64,000 nucleotides of DNA from Pistricoccus aurantiacus (GTDB lineage Bacteria > Pseudomonadota > Gammaproteobacteria > Pseudomonadales > Halomonadaceae), in assembly GCF_042682565.1 (NCBI RefSeq), contig NZ_JBHUIC010000028.1; one strand, written 5' to 3'. Position 1 is the stretch's first letter. Each line of letters begins with the position of its first letter. Under the pieces are notes generated by a model that made no database searches, was not told the origin of the DNA, and worked only from the letters and a program-made list of their open reading frames with translations. Both the position numbers and the translations under genes were made by a program. This document shows, in pieces, positions 19,918 to 28,792 of the stretch.

Positions 19918-20790
19918 TCAGGTAGCGATATAACCCGGCAGGCGACGGATATCCCAGTGAAATCGAGCTTCGGTCAGTTGCTCTTCCACCGGGGCCTGTT
20001 CGAGCTCCGCCGACGGCGCCTGAGAAAGCGCATGCAGGGCAGCATGCAGCAACGGCCGTGCCTGCTTGTCCTGCGTAGGCAGCGGCTGGGCCAGGTTCTG
20101 CTTGGAAAGCTTGTGGCCATCCGCGCCCAGGATCAAGGGAAGATGCAGATAGCGCGGCACCGGCAGTGCCAGAGCGTGTTGTAACTGTATCTGCCAAGGG
20201 GTGTTATCCAGCAGATCCGCACCGCGCACCACCTCGGTGATGCCTTGATGAGCGTCATCGACCACCACCGCCAGCTGATAGGCCCAGAGATTGTCCTTGC
20301 GCTTGAGTATCACGTCCCCCAGGTCAGCGGGATCGAAACATTGCTCGCCGAGGCGTCGATCCCGCCAGATGACCGGTCGCAGCCCGAGATCGCTGCGCAG
20401 GCGCCAGGCGCAAGGTCTCGTCGGTTCGCATATACCTTGGCGACACCAGCCTGGGTAAACAGGATAGTCCTGCCACTGCTTGCGCGAGCAGCTGCAAGGA
20501 TAGGCCATGCCCTGTTCGCGCAGGCATTCCAGCGCCTGGTGATAACGCTCCCGATGCGCGGACTGATAGCTCACCGCTCCGTCCCAGTGCAGGCCGAAGG
20601 CCTCGAGCTGGTGCAGGATGGTATCGGCTGCCCCCGCCGGACAGCGCGGCGGATCGATATCTTCAATACGTACCAGCCATTCCCCGCAGGCGCTCCTGGC
20701 ATCCAGGTAGCTGCCCAGAGCCGCCACCAGAGAGCCGAAGTGCAAAGGACCGGAAGGCGTCGGCGCGAAACGGCCGCGGTAGCCGGGCAT
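19918..20790 (-). CDS. gluQ: glutamyl-Q tRNA(Asp) synthetase
   Basis: A 290-aa truncated glutamyl-tRNA synthetase paralogue that glutamylates queuosine at position 34 of tRNA-Asp. It keeps the catalytic core (RFAPTPSGPLHFGSLVAALG with a HIGH-like element, RIEDIDPPR, a Cys-rich zinc-binding region around YPCSCSRKQW, and the KMSKS-like HKLSKQNLAQ) but lacks an anticodon-binding domain, as the family does. Located after dksA, as in E. coli and Pseudomonas (dksA-gluQ). Confidence 0.94.
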   Translation of the reverse strand: MPGYRGRFAPTPSGPLHFGSLVAALGSYLDARSACGEWLVRIEDIDPPRCPAGAADTILHQLEAFGLHWDGAVSYQSAHRERYHQALECLREQGMAYPCSCSRKQWQDYPVYPGWCRQGICEPTRPCAWRLRSDLGLRPVIWRDRRLGEQCFDPADLGDVILKRKDNLWAYQLAVVVDDAHQGITEVVRGADLLDNTPWQIQLQHALALPVPRYLHLPLILGADGHKLSKQNLAQPLPTQDKQARPLLHAALHALSQAPSAELEQAPVEEQLTEARFHWDIRRLPGYIAT

Positions 20791-20814
20791 GAAAGAAATC
20801 CTTGAAACGCAAAC

Positions 20815-20831
20815 GGGCGCCGACGGCGCCC
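20815..20831 (-). terminator. stem-loop between dksA and gluQRS
   Basis: A 7-bp perfect GC stem (GGGCGCC / GGCGCCC) with a 3-nt loop, followed on the minus strand by GTTTGCGTTTC. The T-tract is weak, so it may only partly end dksA transcription and lower gluQ expression, as reported for dksA-gluQ in other bacteria. Confidence 0.6.
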
Positions 20832-20860
20832 ATCATGGTGTAGCAAATCACAAAAGGAGC

Positions 20861-21298
20861 TTATCCGCCGAGCTGCTTCTCCTTGAGCTCAGCCAGCGTC
20901 TTGCAATCGACACATAGCGTAGCGGTAGGCCTCGCCTCGAGGCGGCGAATGCCGATCTCGACGCCACAGGCTTCGCAGAAACCGTAGTCGTCCTCATCGA
21001 TGTTATCGATGGTCTCGTTGATCTTCTTGAGCAGCTTGCGCTCCCGGTCGCGAGTGCGCAGTTCGAGACTGAATCCTTCTTCCTGAGTCGCGCGATCCGC
21101 CGGATCCGCGTAGTTGTTGGCCTCTTCCTGAAGATGGCGAACGGTACGATCCACCTCTTCCATCAGATCCTGTTTCCAGTCGAGCAGAATCTGGCGGAAA
21201 TGCTCCAACTGCCGCTCGTTCATGTATTCTTCGCCCGGCGCCGGCTCGTAGGGAACGAATTTCTTCGCCGCATCCGTTTTCTGTGCTGCTGCTGGCAT
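20861..21298 (-). CDS. dksA: RNA polymerase-binding transcription factor DksA
   Basis: A 145-aa DksA that works with ppGpp at RNAP's secondary channel. The coiled-coil tip carries the DxxDxA motif (D65, D68, A70 in ADPADRATQ) needed for activity, and the zinc finger is complete (C108, C111, C129, C132), so this is the Zn-dependent form. It has its own promoter (21374-21402) and is divergent from sfsA. Confidence 0.96.
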   Translation of the reverse strand: MPAAAQKTDAAKKFVPYEPAPGEEYMNERQLEHFRQILLDWKQDLMEEVDRTVRHLQEEANNYADPADRATQEEGFSLELRTRDRERKLLKKINETIDNIDEDDYGFCEACGVEIGIRRLEARPTATLCVDCKTLAELKEKQLGG

Positions 21299-21373
21299 GG
21301 GACTGCCTCATTACTCAAGTGACTGGGGCCGTTGCCCAAACGGGATACTCTATCACGGGCCCAAAGCCTTGCT

Positions 21374-21402
21374 TATTTAGCGAAAAAACGACGTGTTTGC
21401 AA
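21374..21402 (-). promoter_or_regulatory. sigma-70-type promoter of dksA
   Basis: On the minus strand TTGCAA, a 17-nt spacer, then TAAATA, upstream of the dksA start. The match is four to five of six bases in each box with the ideal spacer. Confidence 0.55.
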
Positions 21403-21494
21403 CCGCTGTTTATCAAGTCACGCCTTTGGCCCAATAAATTCGCTATGGTAGGCATGAATTTTTTACGCATATACGCCCTCGACGGAACGAACCC

Positions 21495-22253
21495 ATGGAT
21501 TATCCTGACCTGACCCCAGGCATCCTGATCAAACGCTATAAACGCTTTCTGGCGGATGTCGCCGTGGACAGCGGCGACGTGGTGACAGCGCACTGCGCCA
21601 ACACCGGATCGATGCGCTCCATCAACGTGCCGGGCTGTCGGGTGTGGCTTTCCCATAGCCCTGATCCCAAGCGCAAGCTGGCCTGGACCTGGGAACTGAT
21701 CGAACTGCCGCAGCCGGACGGTACGCGCATCGTCTCTTCGGTGCACACCGGGCGGGCCAATGGCCTGGTGGCGGAGGCTCTCGGGGCGGGGCGTATCCCT
21801 GAGCTTCGCGGCTACGCGAACCTCAAACGTGAGATCAAGGTCGAGGAGGGGCGGCTCGACTTTTATTTGAACGATGACCGCCTGGGCGATGCCTATATCG
21901 AAGTCAAGCAGGTCACCCTGCGGGAAACCGACGGCCATGGCTACTTTCCCGCCTCGGTGACGGTGAGAGGAGCGCGGCACGTTCAGACCCTGGCAAGGCT
22001 CGCTGAAGCCGGGCATCGGGCGGTGCTGCTGTTCTGCGTGGTCAACGACGGTATTGAGGCAGTAGCGCCGGCGCGGCATATCGACCCTCATTACGCGGAT
22101 GTGTTGATCGATGCGGTCCGCCGTGGCGTCGAAGTGCTGGCTTATGGCTGTCGTCTGACTTGGCAAGATGGCGCACCCCAAGCGATGCGTCTGGACCGGG
22201 CGCTGCCGGTGGTGTTAGACCGAGAATGGCAGGCACCGGTCAGTCATCAATGA
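21495..22253 (+). CDS. sfsA: DNA/RNA nuclease or sugar-fermentation-stimulation protein SfsA
   Basis: A 252-aa SfsA-family protein with an N-terminal OB-fold (LIKRYKRFLADV) and a C-terminal nuclease-like domain (DFYLNDDRLGDAYIEVKQVTL, an E-x-K signature). First described as stimulating maltose fermentation in E. coli; the biochemical role is not settled. The conserved HCANTGSM motif is present. It is divergent from dksA and 22 nt before the ChaN-like gene. Confidence 0.92.
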   Translation: MDYPDLTPGILIKRYKRFLADVAVDSGDVVTAHCANTGSMRSINVPGCRVWLSHSPDPKRKLAWTWELIELPQPDGTRIVSSVHTGRANGLVAEALGAGRIPELRGYANLKREIKVEEGRLDFYLNDDRLGDAYIEVKQVTLRETDGHGYFPASVTVRGARHVQTLARLAEAGHRAVLLFCVVNDGIEAVAPARHIDPHYADVLIDAVRRGVEVLAYGCRLTWQDGAPQAMRLDRALPVVLDREWQAPVSHQ

Positions 22254-22275
22254 AGATTTCGAGAGGTCGATCATC

Positions 22276-23193
22276 ATGCTAAGGCGTGACTGCTTGAAAA
22301 CGCTGCTGGCGCTGGGTGCCTGGGGGCTGTTGCCCCAGGCGGTTTTGGGCGACACCGGTCCGCTGGGGCGAGTCTGGGATACCCGACAAGAAAAGTGGCT
22401 TGATACCCAGGTGCTGCGGGAGCGGCTGCTGGAAGCCTCGACGATCATCGTCGGCGAGCGTCATGACAATCCCGAGCATCACCGCCTGGAGCGCTGGCTG
22501 GTGGACATCCTGGCGGATGCGGGCCGGCTGGGCGGGGTCGCCATGGAAATGCTTGATGCCCATCAGCAGACGCTGCTGGAGGCGCACTCTCTCGAGTACT
22601 GGCGCAGTCTTGATGACGACCAGTTGCAGAAAGCCCTGGAGTGGCAGGAAGGTTGGGACTGGCAGGCCTACGGGCCGACGGTAAGACGGGTTCTCGAACT
22701 CGATGTGCCCCTGCTGGGGGCCAACCTGGTCGGCGATGAAGTGCGCGGTATCGCTCGGGCCGGCAAGGCGCCAGCGCTTTCCGCGTCGGTCGCCGAATTG
22801 CAGCGCCAAGCGCTCATCGAGGGCCATTGCGGCATGCTGCCGGAAAACAGGCTGGACGGCATGCTCGGCGTGCAGGTGGCGCGGGATAGAGCCATGGCGA
22901 AGGCGTTGGCAGCACTGCCGGAGATAGGGGTGTTGATCTGCGGCGCCGGCCATGCCCGCCGAGATGTGGGGGTGGCACGCTATATGACGCCGAAACCGCT
23001 TACCCTGGGGCTGGTGGAGCTGCCGGCGGGAATGGCGGACTGGCGCCAGGCGTTGCCGCGGAGCGCCGACAGCGATCCCGCCTTCGACCTGGTCTGGTTC
23101 ACGCCGTCCATGCAGCGAGATGACCCCTGCAAGATGCTGCGCCGGCGCTTTGGCGGGTCGTCGTCGGAGATCGACGATCAGGGATCGATGTAG
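22276..23193 (+). CDS. ChaN-family haem-binding-like exported protein
   Basis: A 305-aa protein with an N-terminal signal whose MLRRDCLKTLLALGAWGLL resembles a twin-arginine leader; a Sec signal is also possible. The mature part has the ChaN/DUF399 core: TIIVGERHDNPEHHRL, VAMEMLDAHQQ, and a terminal LICGAGHARRDVGVARYM. ChaN-type proteins bind haem and are usually envelope lipoproteins; here no lipobox is seen. The 3' end overlaps the convergent DUF4426 gene by 16 nt. Function in iron or haem handling is inferred from family only. Confidence 0.8.
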   Translation: MLRRDCLKTLLALGAWGLLPQAVLGDTGPLGRVWDTRQEKWLDTQVLRERLLEASTIIVGERHDNPEHHRLERWLVDILADAGRLGGVAMEMLDAHQQTLLEAHSLEYWRSLDDDQLQKALEWQEGWDWQAYGPTVRRVLELDVPLLGANLVGDEVRGIARAGKAPALSASVAELQRQALIEGHCGMLPENRLDGMLGVQVARDRAMAKALAALPEIGVLICGAGHARRDVGVARYMTPKPLTLGLVELPAGMADWRQALPRSADSDPAFDLVWFTPSMQRDDPCKMLRRRFGGSSSEIDDQGSM

Positions 23194-23657
23194 AAGCGCT
23201 GAATGAAATTGACCTCCGCCGGCGGCTGGTTGGCGTCATAGGTGACGTCGAGTTCGAACTTCATCGGCTCGTCCGGCTGGATGCGAAAGGTACTCAGATA
23301 GTAGATGGCTTCGCCGTCCTGCACCCGGCGAAACGACAAGGACTGTGCCTGGCCCGCCTGATTGCTGACCTGTCCGTTGACCGTGGCGTTGACCGCGCGA
23401 TCCTCGCCGTTCTCGAGTTGTTCGCGGACGCTGACGTTGAGCAGCGCCAGCACCTTGCTGCGCTGAATATTGTTAGCGGACGCGACTTCCGGCGTCAGAA
23501 AGCTGGTGTTGACCGCGCTGTAATGAATCTTGTAATCCCCGACCCGCTCGAACTGTTCCGCCTGTGCCCATCCCGCTGATAGCAGCAGTAGCAGCGCTAC
23601 AAGACAGGCGCTGGCGAATCGATTGGACACGCTACCGCTTCGAATCCTGGATTTCAT
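23178..23657 (-). CDS. exported DUF4426 protein
   Basis: A 159-aa protein with a clear Sec signal peptide (about 1-33, ending WAQA) and a beta-rich mature domain (VGDYKIHYSAVNTSFLTPEV) typical of DUF4426. Function unknown. It follows metX-metW with 21 nt spacing, as in Pseudomonas. Good Shine-Dalgarno (GGGGAG) precedes ATG 23657. Confidence 0.85.
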   Translation of the reverse strand: MKSRIRSGSVSNRFASACLVALLLLLSAGWAQAEQFERVGDYKIHYSAVNTSFLTPEVASANNIQRSKVLALLNVSVREQLENGEDRAVNATVNGQVSNQAGQAQSLSFRRVQDGEAIYYLSTFRIQPDEPMKFELDVTYDANQPPAEVNFIQRFYIDP

Positions 23658-23678
23658 CTCGATTTTCTCCCCTTTACA

Positions 23679-24272
23679 CTAGCCGCGGCTGACGCGAAAG
23701 ATCGCCGTTTCACCAAACAGATTAGGCCACCAGCGGGAACTCCAGTGCGCCTCGTGATCGCCATTGCCCACGGCGCGATCGCTGATGATCAGACCCTTGT
23801 CCCGACACAGGCGTTCAAAATCGTTGAAGGTCGACAAATGGATGTTGGGGGTATCGTACCAGGCGTGAGGCAGCGATTTGGATACCGGCATGTAGCCCTT
23901 GAGACCAAGATAGACCCGATGGCGCCAGTAGGCGAAATTGGGAAAGGCGATGATGCATTCCGCGGCGACCCGCAGCATTTCGTCCAGGGCGAGATCCGGG
24001 CGCTGCAACGCCTGAAGCGCCTGGGTCATGATCACCAGGTCGCAGGCATCGTCGTCGAAATTGGCCAACCCTTCGTTCAGATCCTGCTCGATTACGTTGA
24101 CCCCGCGGACGATACAGGCGGTGATGCCGTCCGGGTCGATTTCCAGGCCGTAGCCGGTGACGTTCTTGTGCCGGGCCAGTGACGCCAGCAGGGTGCCGTC
24201 GCCGCAGCCCAGATCGAGTATCCGGGCGCCCTGGGGCACCCAGTCGTGAATCAGCTTGAGGTCCGCGCGCAT
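23679..24272 (-). CDS. metW: methionine biosynthesis protein MetW
   Basis: A 197-aa SAM-methyltransferase-fold protein (ILDLGCGDGTLLASLA motif I) that partners with MetX. It starts at ATG 24272, overlapping the metX stop by one base (TGATG). In Pseudomonas-type organisms MetW is required for MetX homoserine acyltransferase activity, so the pair probably forms one functional unit. Confidence 0.93.
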   Translation of the reverse strand: MRADLKLIHDWVPQGARILDLGCGDGTLLASLARHKNVTGYGLEIDPDGITACIVRGVNVIEQDLNEGLANFDDDACDLVIMTQALQALQRPDLALDEMLRVAAECIIAFPNFAYWRHRVYLGLKGYMPVSKSLPHAWYDTPNIHLSTFNDFERLCRDKGLIISDRAVGNGDHEAHWSSRWWPNLFGETAIFRVSRG

Positions 24273-25420
24273 CAATAACCCTCCAGTTCGGCGGCGATGC
24301 GCTGCATGAACCCTGCGAAAACCGCGCGATAGCGGGGCTCCGGCAGCAGGAAGGCATCATGGCCGTGGGGCGAATCGATATTGACATAGCTGACCGCCTT
24401 GTTGGCGCGAATCAAGGCGTCAACCAGTTCCTTGGAACGCGCCGGCGGAAAACGCCAGTCCGTGGTGAAACTGACCACCAGAAACGGGCAACTGGCCGGG
24501 GCCAGGGCCGCCGCCAGATCGCCGCCGCAGGCCGCGGCAGGATCGAAATAGTCCAGCGCCTTGGTCATCAGCAGGTAGGTGTTGGCGTCGAAGGAGGTCG
24601 AGAAGGCGTCGCCCTGATAGCGCAGATAGGACTCCACCTGAAACTCCACCCCATAGTCGAAATTGAAGTCGTCGCTGCGCAAGTCGCGACCGAACTTCGA
24701 ACCCATGGCCACTTCGGACAGATAAGTGATATGTCCGACCATGCGTGCCAGCTTGAGCCCGCGCCGGGGCACGGTTCGATGGGCGGTGTACCAGCCATCG
24801 TGGAAGTCCGGATCCGATCGAATCGCCTGGCGCGCCACCTCGTTGAAGGCGATATTCTGCGCCGTCAACTTGGGGGTGGCGGCGATCACCAGAGCGTTGG
24901 CGATACGCTCCGGGTAGGCCAGGGACCAGCGCAACGCCTGCATGCCGCCGAGGCTTCCGCCCACCACCGCGGCGAAGCGTCGGATGCCCAGGCGATCCGC
25001 CAGACGCGCCTGGCTTTCCACCCAGTCGTCCACGGTCATCATCGGGAAATCCGGTCCCCAGGGCTTGTCCGTGGCCGGATTGATCGAGCAGGGGCCGGTG
25101 CTGCCGTGGCAGCCCCCGAGATTGTTGAGAGAGACGACGAAGAAGCGCTCGGTGTCGATGCTCTTGCCCGGGCCGATATGTGCGTCCCACCAGCCGGGCT
25201 TGCGATCGCCTTCGTCGTGGTAGCCTGCCGCGTGGTGATGACCGGACAGGGCGTGACAGATCAGCACCGCGTTGCTGGCCTCGGCGTTGAGCGTGCCGTA
25301 GGTTTCGAACACCAGGTCGTAGCCAGGCAGGGTGCGCCCGCAGGAAAGCGCCAGAGGCTCGTCGAAGTGCAGCGTTCGCGGGGTGACGAGCCCGACGGAG
25401 GCATTGGGCGGTGCGTTCAT
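24272..25420 (-). CDS. metX: homoserine O-acyltransferase MetX
   Basis: A 382-aa alpha/beta-hydrolase-fold enzyme. The nucleophile is S156 in VVGGSLGGMQ; the Asp and His lie near FTTDWRFPP and SPHGHDAF. It activates homoserine for methionine synthesis. MetX proteins may use acetyl- or succinyl-CoA; the presence of MetW points to the succinyl-type found in many Proteobacteria, which cannot be decided by eye. Its ATG overlaps the yggT stop. Confidence 0.94.
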   Translation of the reverse strand: MNAPPNASVGLVTPRTLHFDEPLALSCGRTLPGYDLVFETYGTLNAEASNAVLICHALSGHHHAAGYHDEGDRKPGWWDAHIGPGKSIDTERFFVVSLNNLGGCHGSTGPCSINPATDKPWGPDFPMMTVDDWVESQARLADRLGIRRFAAVVGGSLGGMQALRWSLAYPERIANALVIAATPKLTAQNIAFNEVARQAIRSDPDFHDGWYTAHRTVPRRGLKLARMVGHITYLSEVAMGSKFGRDLRSDDFNFDYGVEFQVESYLRYQGDAFSTSFDANTYLLMTKALDYFDPAAACGGDLAAALAPASCPFLVVSFTTDWRFPPARSKELVDALIRANKAVSYVNIDSPHGHDAFLLPEPRYRAVFAGFMQRIAAELEGY

Positions 25421-26010
25421 TACAGCCCGACCAGCGCGCCGGATACGCCGGCGGCCCGGGTCAGCGAGCCGACCACCAGGCTGTCGAGCAGGCTGATGGC
25501 GATGAATACCACGATGGGGGACAGATCGATCATGCCCAGCGGCGGTATCACCCGGCGCACCGGCGCCATGATCGGTTCCACCAGTTGCATGACCAGGAGC
25601 GCGCCGGGATGGCTGGCTTGAGGCGCCACCCAGCTGAGAATGATCATCACGATCAGGGCGAAGAAATAGATCTTGAGAATGGCGTTGGCGACGGCGGCGA
25701 CCGCCGCGATGGCCAGGCCCGGAATCGGCGGCATGCCGTAACCGGCGATCTGCAGCACGACGATGATGGCGACGATCTTCAGCACCAGCGCCGCTGCCAG
25801 GGTAGCCAGATCAAAGCGGCCCATCGGCTTGAGGAAGCCTTGGAACAGCCCGACCAGCGGCTGGGTAACCTTCACCACCGACTGGCTGATCGGGTTGTAA
25901 TAGTCGGCTCGGGATGCCTGCAGCAGGAAGCGCAGCATCAGCAGCAGGAGATAGATGTTGATAAGGGTATTGACCAGCAAGAGGCCGGCGCTTCCCAGTT
26001 GGCTGCCCAT
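25420..26010 (-). CDS. YggT family membrane protein
   Basis: A 196-aa inner-membrane protein with two YGGT repeats, each with a pair of hydrophobic helices and the signature YNPISQSVVKVTQPLV / GGALLVMQLVEPIMAPVRR-like segment. ATG 26010 is preceded by GGAGGAG, deciding the start. The family is linked to osmotic/K+ tolerance and envelope functions. Position yggS-proC-yggT is conserved. Confidence 0.9.
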   Translation of the reverse strand: MGSQLGSAGLLLVNTLINIYLLLLMLRFLLQASRADYYNPISQSVVKVTQPLVGLFQGFLKPMGRFDLATLAAALVLKIVAIIVVLQIAGYGMPPIPGLAIAAVAAVANAILKIYFFALIVMIILSWVAPQASHPGALLVMQLVEPIMAPVRRVIPPLGMIDLSPIVVFIAISLLDSLVVGSLTRAAGVSGALVGL

Positions 26011-26102
26011 TGGGCTCCTCCAGGTTGTCGTGACGTCGAATTGTCGTGAAATCAAGGTTGTCGTAAGGCGATTGCCGGGTTTTGCAGCCCAATGCTCGTG
26101 AA

Positions 26103-26930
26103 CTAGTCCTTCTGACTAAGCTCCTTTGCCATTGCTCGAGCGCGCCGCGCGCAGGCCGTCATTGCTTCACTGAAAGCCTGGCGCAGGCCCGCCTGCTCGA
26201 GACTTTCGATGGCTTGCTCCGTGGTGCCGCCGGGAGACATCACGTTGCGCTTGAGTTCAGCCGGTGTCAGGTCGCTTTTCCTGGCCATGCAGGCGGCGCC
26301 GTAGCCGGTCTGCAACGCCAGGCGCCGGGCGCTTTCCTCGCTTAGCCCAAGCTGCTGGCCTGCCTCGATCATGGCCTCGAACACCAGAAAGAAATAGGCG
26401 GGCCCGCTGCCGGAAATGGCGGTCACTGCTTCCAGCAGCGCTTCATCCTCGACCCATTCTACCAGCCCCACCGCCTCGAGCAGCTCGGTGGCAAGCTCGC
26501 GCTGGGTCTCGTCCACCCGGTCGTTGGCGAACAGGCCCGAGGCGCCGGCCCCCACCAGGGACGGCGTATTGGGCATGCAGCGAATCAGCGCCAGATCCCC
26601 CCCCAGCCAATCTTCCAGGGTAGCGGCGTCGAGCCCCGCGGCGACGGACAAAATCAGCGGCTTGCGGGCCTGAACCGCGTCTCTTAGCTCGGCACAGACC
26701 TCCCGCATCACCTGAGGCTTGACCGCCAGCACCACCACGTCCGCCTGAGCTACCGCGGCCGGGTTGTCCGTGGTGGTATTCAGGGCATATTGCCGCTCGA
26801 GGGTTTCGAGACGCTCGAGGCTGCGAGCGGTGGCGGTAATCGCCCCGCGAGGATAGCCGCTTTCAATCATGCCGCCGAAGATGGCGCTTGCCATGTTACC
26901 GGCGCCGATGAAGGTGACGTGAGAGGTCAT
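26103..26930 (-). CDS. proC: pyrroline-5-carboxylate reductase
   Basis: A 275-aa NAD(P)H-dependent enzyme for the last step of proline synthesis. The Rossmann motif is FIGAGNMASAIFGG; the substrate signature is PGGTTEQAIESLEQAGLR near the C-terminus, and AISGSGPAYFF is present. It is 49 nt downstream of yggS. Confidence 0.96.
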   Translation of the reverse strand: MTSHVTFIGAGNMASAIFGGMIESGYPRGAITATARSLERLETLERQYALNTTTDNPAAVAQADVVVLAVKPQVMREVCAELRDAVQARKPLILSVAAGLDAATLEDWLGGDLALIRCMPNTPSLVGAGASGLFANDRVDETQRELATELLEAVGLVEWVEDEALLEAVTAISGSGPAYFFLVFEAMIEAGQQLGLSEESARRLALQTGYGAACMARKSDLTPAELKRNVMSPGGTTEQAIESLEQAGLRQAFSEAMTACARRARAMAKELSQKD

Positions 26931-26979
26931 GACGATGGCACTCCGATTAATGGTTGAGATGGCTCGGTCGATAAACGCA

Positions 26980-27684
26980 TCAAGGCGCGCCGCGCTGGCC
27001 GAACAAGGCGGTGCCTACCCGCACCAGCGTGGCGCCTTCGGCGACGGCGGTCTCCAGGTCTGCGCTCATGCCCATGGAAAGCGTATCCAGAGGCGCCTGA
27101 GGAAAGCGCTCCCGCAGCGCTTCCAGAGCAGCTCGCAGCCGGGCGTAGGGCTTGCGCTGCTCGGCTGGCGTCTCGCTCGGCGCGGGAATCGTCATCAGGC
27201 CGCGCAGGGCCAGGCCGGGGAGTTCGACCACGCTGGCCGCCAGCGACTCCAGTTCGTCGAGGGTCACGCCGGACTTGCTGGGTTCATTGCTGATATTGAC
27301 CTGCAGGCAAACCTGCAGCGGCGGCAGGTAGTCGGGGCGCTGATCGGATAGCCGCCGGGCGATCTTTTCGCGCTCGATACTATGTACCCAGTGGAAGTGT
27401 TCCGCCACCTGGCGGGTCTTGTTGGACTGCAAGGGGCCGATGAAATGCCAGACGATATCGTCGAGATCCGTAAGGGAGGCCTGCTTGTCCAGGGCTTCCT
27501 GCACATAGTTCTCGCCAAAGTGGCGCTGGCCGAGGGCGTGGGCCTCGCGCAGCATGCTCGCGGGCTTGGTCTTGCCGACCGCCAGCAGCAGGGCGGCGTC
27601 CGGCGCGCGCCGGGCTTCATTCAGCGCCTGGCGCAGCCGCGCTTGAACCGCGAGGAAGGATTGGCAAAGTTCAGATTGTGACAT
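26980..27684 (-). CDS. YggS/PROSC-type PLP homeostasis protein
   Basis: A 234-aa fold-III PLP-binding protein that buffers free pyridoxal phosphate. The PLP lysine lies in LLAVGKTKP; HFGENYVQEALDK, WHFIGPLQSNK and SMGMSADLETAV are family signatures. ATG 27684 (MSQSELCQSF) gives the usual length; the leader is shared with the divergent pilT gene 73 nt away. Confidence 0.94.
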   Translation of the reverse strand: MSQSELCQSFLAVQARLRQALNEARRAPDAALLLAVGKTKPASMLREAHALGQRHFGENYVQEALDKQASLTDLDDIVWHFIGPLQSNKTRQVAEHFHWVHSIEREKIARRLSDQRPDYLPPLQVCLQVNISNEPSKSGVTLDELESLAASVVELPGLALRGLMTIPAPSETPAEQRKPYARLRAALEALRERFPQAPLDTLSMGMSADLETAVAEGATLVRVGTALFGQRGAP

Positions 27685-27757
27685 ATTGTTACACATCTCA
27701 CGTTTAAAGTTACTGAGCTTGCCTGACACGATCGGGCTGGCCGAGCAGGGAAACCGC

Positions 27758-28792
27758 ATGGATATTACCGAACTGCTGGTGTTTTCGGCAAAAGAGAATG
27801 CCTCCGACCTGCACCTGTCCGCCGGGATGCCGCCGATGATCCGCGTCGATGGCGATATTCGGCGCCTCAGCGCGCCGGCAATGGACGACAGTGAAGTGCG
27901 CAAGTTGATTTACGACATCATGGGGGATCGGCAGCGCAAGGACTATGAAGAATTCTTCGAAACCGATTTTTCTTTTGAAGTCCCCGGGATCTCGCGCTTC
28001 CGTGTCAACGCCTTCAATCACGGGCGCGGCGCCGGCGCGGTCTTTCGTACCATTCCCTCGGAAGTGCTCAGCATGGAGCGGCTGGGGCTGGGCTCGGCGT
28101 TCCGGCGCCTGGCGTCATTGCCTCGCGGGCTGGTGCTGGTCACCGGCCCTACCGGCTCCGGCAAGAGCACCACCCTGGCGGCAATGATCGACTATATCAA
28201 CGATCACCGCCACGACCACATACTGACCATCGAAGATCCGGTGGAATTCGTTCACGCGAGCAAGCGTTGCCTGATCAATCAGCGGGAAGTGCACCGGGAT
28301 ACCCTGGGCTTTGCCCCGGCGCTGCGCAGCGCCCTGCGGGAAGACCCGGACGTGATCCTCGTCGGCGAACTGCGTGACCTGGAAACCATTCGTCTGGCGT
28401 TGACCGCCGCGGAAACCGGACACCTGGTATTCGGCACCCTGCATACCACCTCTGCCGCCAAGACCATCGACCGTATCATCGACGTCTTCCCCGGTGACGA
28501 AAAGGCCATGGTGCGCTCCATGCTCTCGGAGTCCCTGCAAGGCGTCGTTGCCCAGACCCTGCTCAAGAAGATCGGCGGCGGGCGAGTGGCGGCCCACGAG
28601 ATTCTGATAGCAACCCCGGCGATTCGCAACCTGATCCGCGAAGACAAGGTGGCGCAGATCTATTCCGCCATTCAGACCGGCGGCGGCCAGGGCATGCAGA
28701 CCCTGGACTCCGCCTTGACCCGTCTGGTCAAGGAAGGGCTGGTGGACCGGGATGAAGCGCAGGCCAAGGCAAAAGGAGCGCTCGCGGCGTGA
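27758..28792 (+). CDS. pilT: type IV pilus retraction ATPase PilT
   Basis: A 344-aa hexameric ATPase that depolymerises type IV pili and powers twitching. Walker A GPTGSGKSTTLAAM, the Asp box, Walker B VGELRDLETI, the His box (GHLVFGTLHTTSA) and the retraction-specific AIRNLIRE motif are all present. ATG 27758 (MDITELLVFSAKENASDLH) is chosen by family start. It overlaps pilU by 4 nt. Confidence 0.97.
   Translation: MDITELLVFSAKENASDLHLSAGMPPMIRVDGDIRRLSAPAMDDSEVRKLIYDIMGDRQRKDYEEFFETDFSFEVPGISRFRVNAFNHGRGAGAVFRTIPSEVLSMERLGLGSAFRRLASLPRGLVLVTGPTGSGKSTTLAAMIDYINDHRHDHILTIEDPVEFVHASKRCLINQREVHRDTLGFAPALRSALREDPDVILVGELRDLETIRLALTAAETGHLVFGTLHTTSAAKTIDRIIDVFPGDEKAMVRSMLSESLQGVVAQTLLKKIGGGRVAAHEILIATPAIRNLIREDKVAQIYSAIQTGGGQGMQTLDSALTRLVKEGLVDRDEAQAKAKGALAA

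Noticed and set aside
24359..25621. Long plus-strand open frame opposite metX and yggT
   Set aside because: Antisense shadow; composition is not protein-like and the minus-strand genes are certain.
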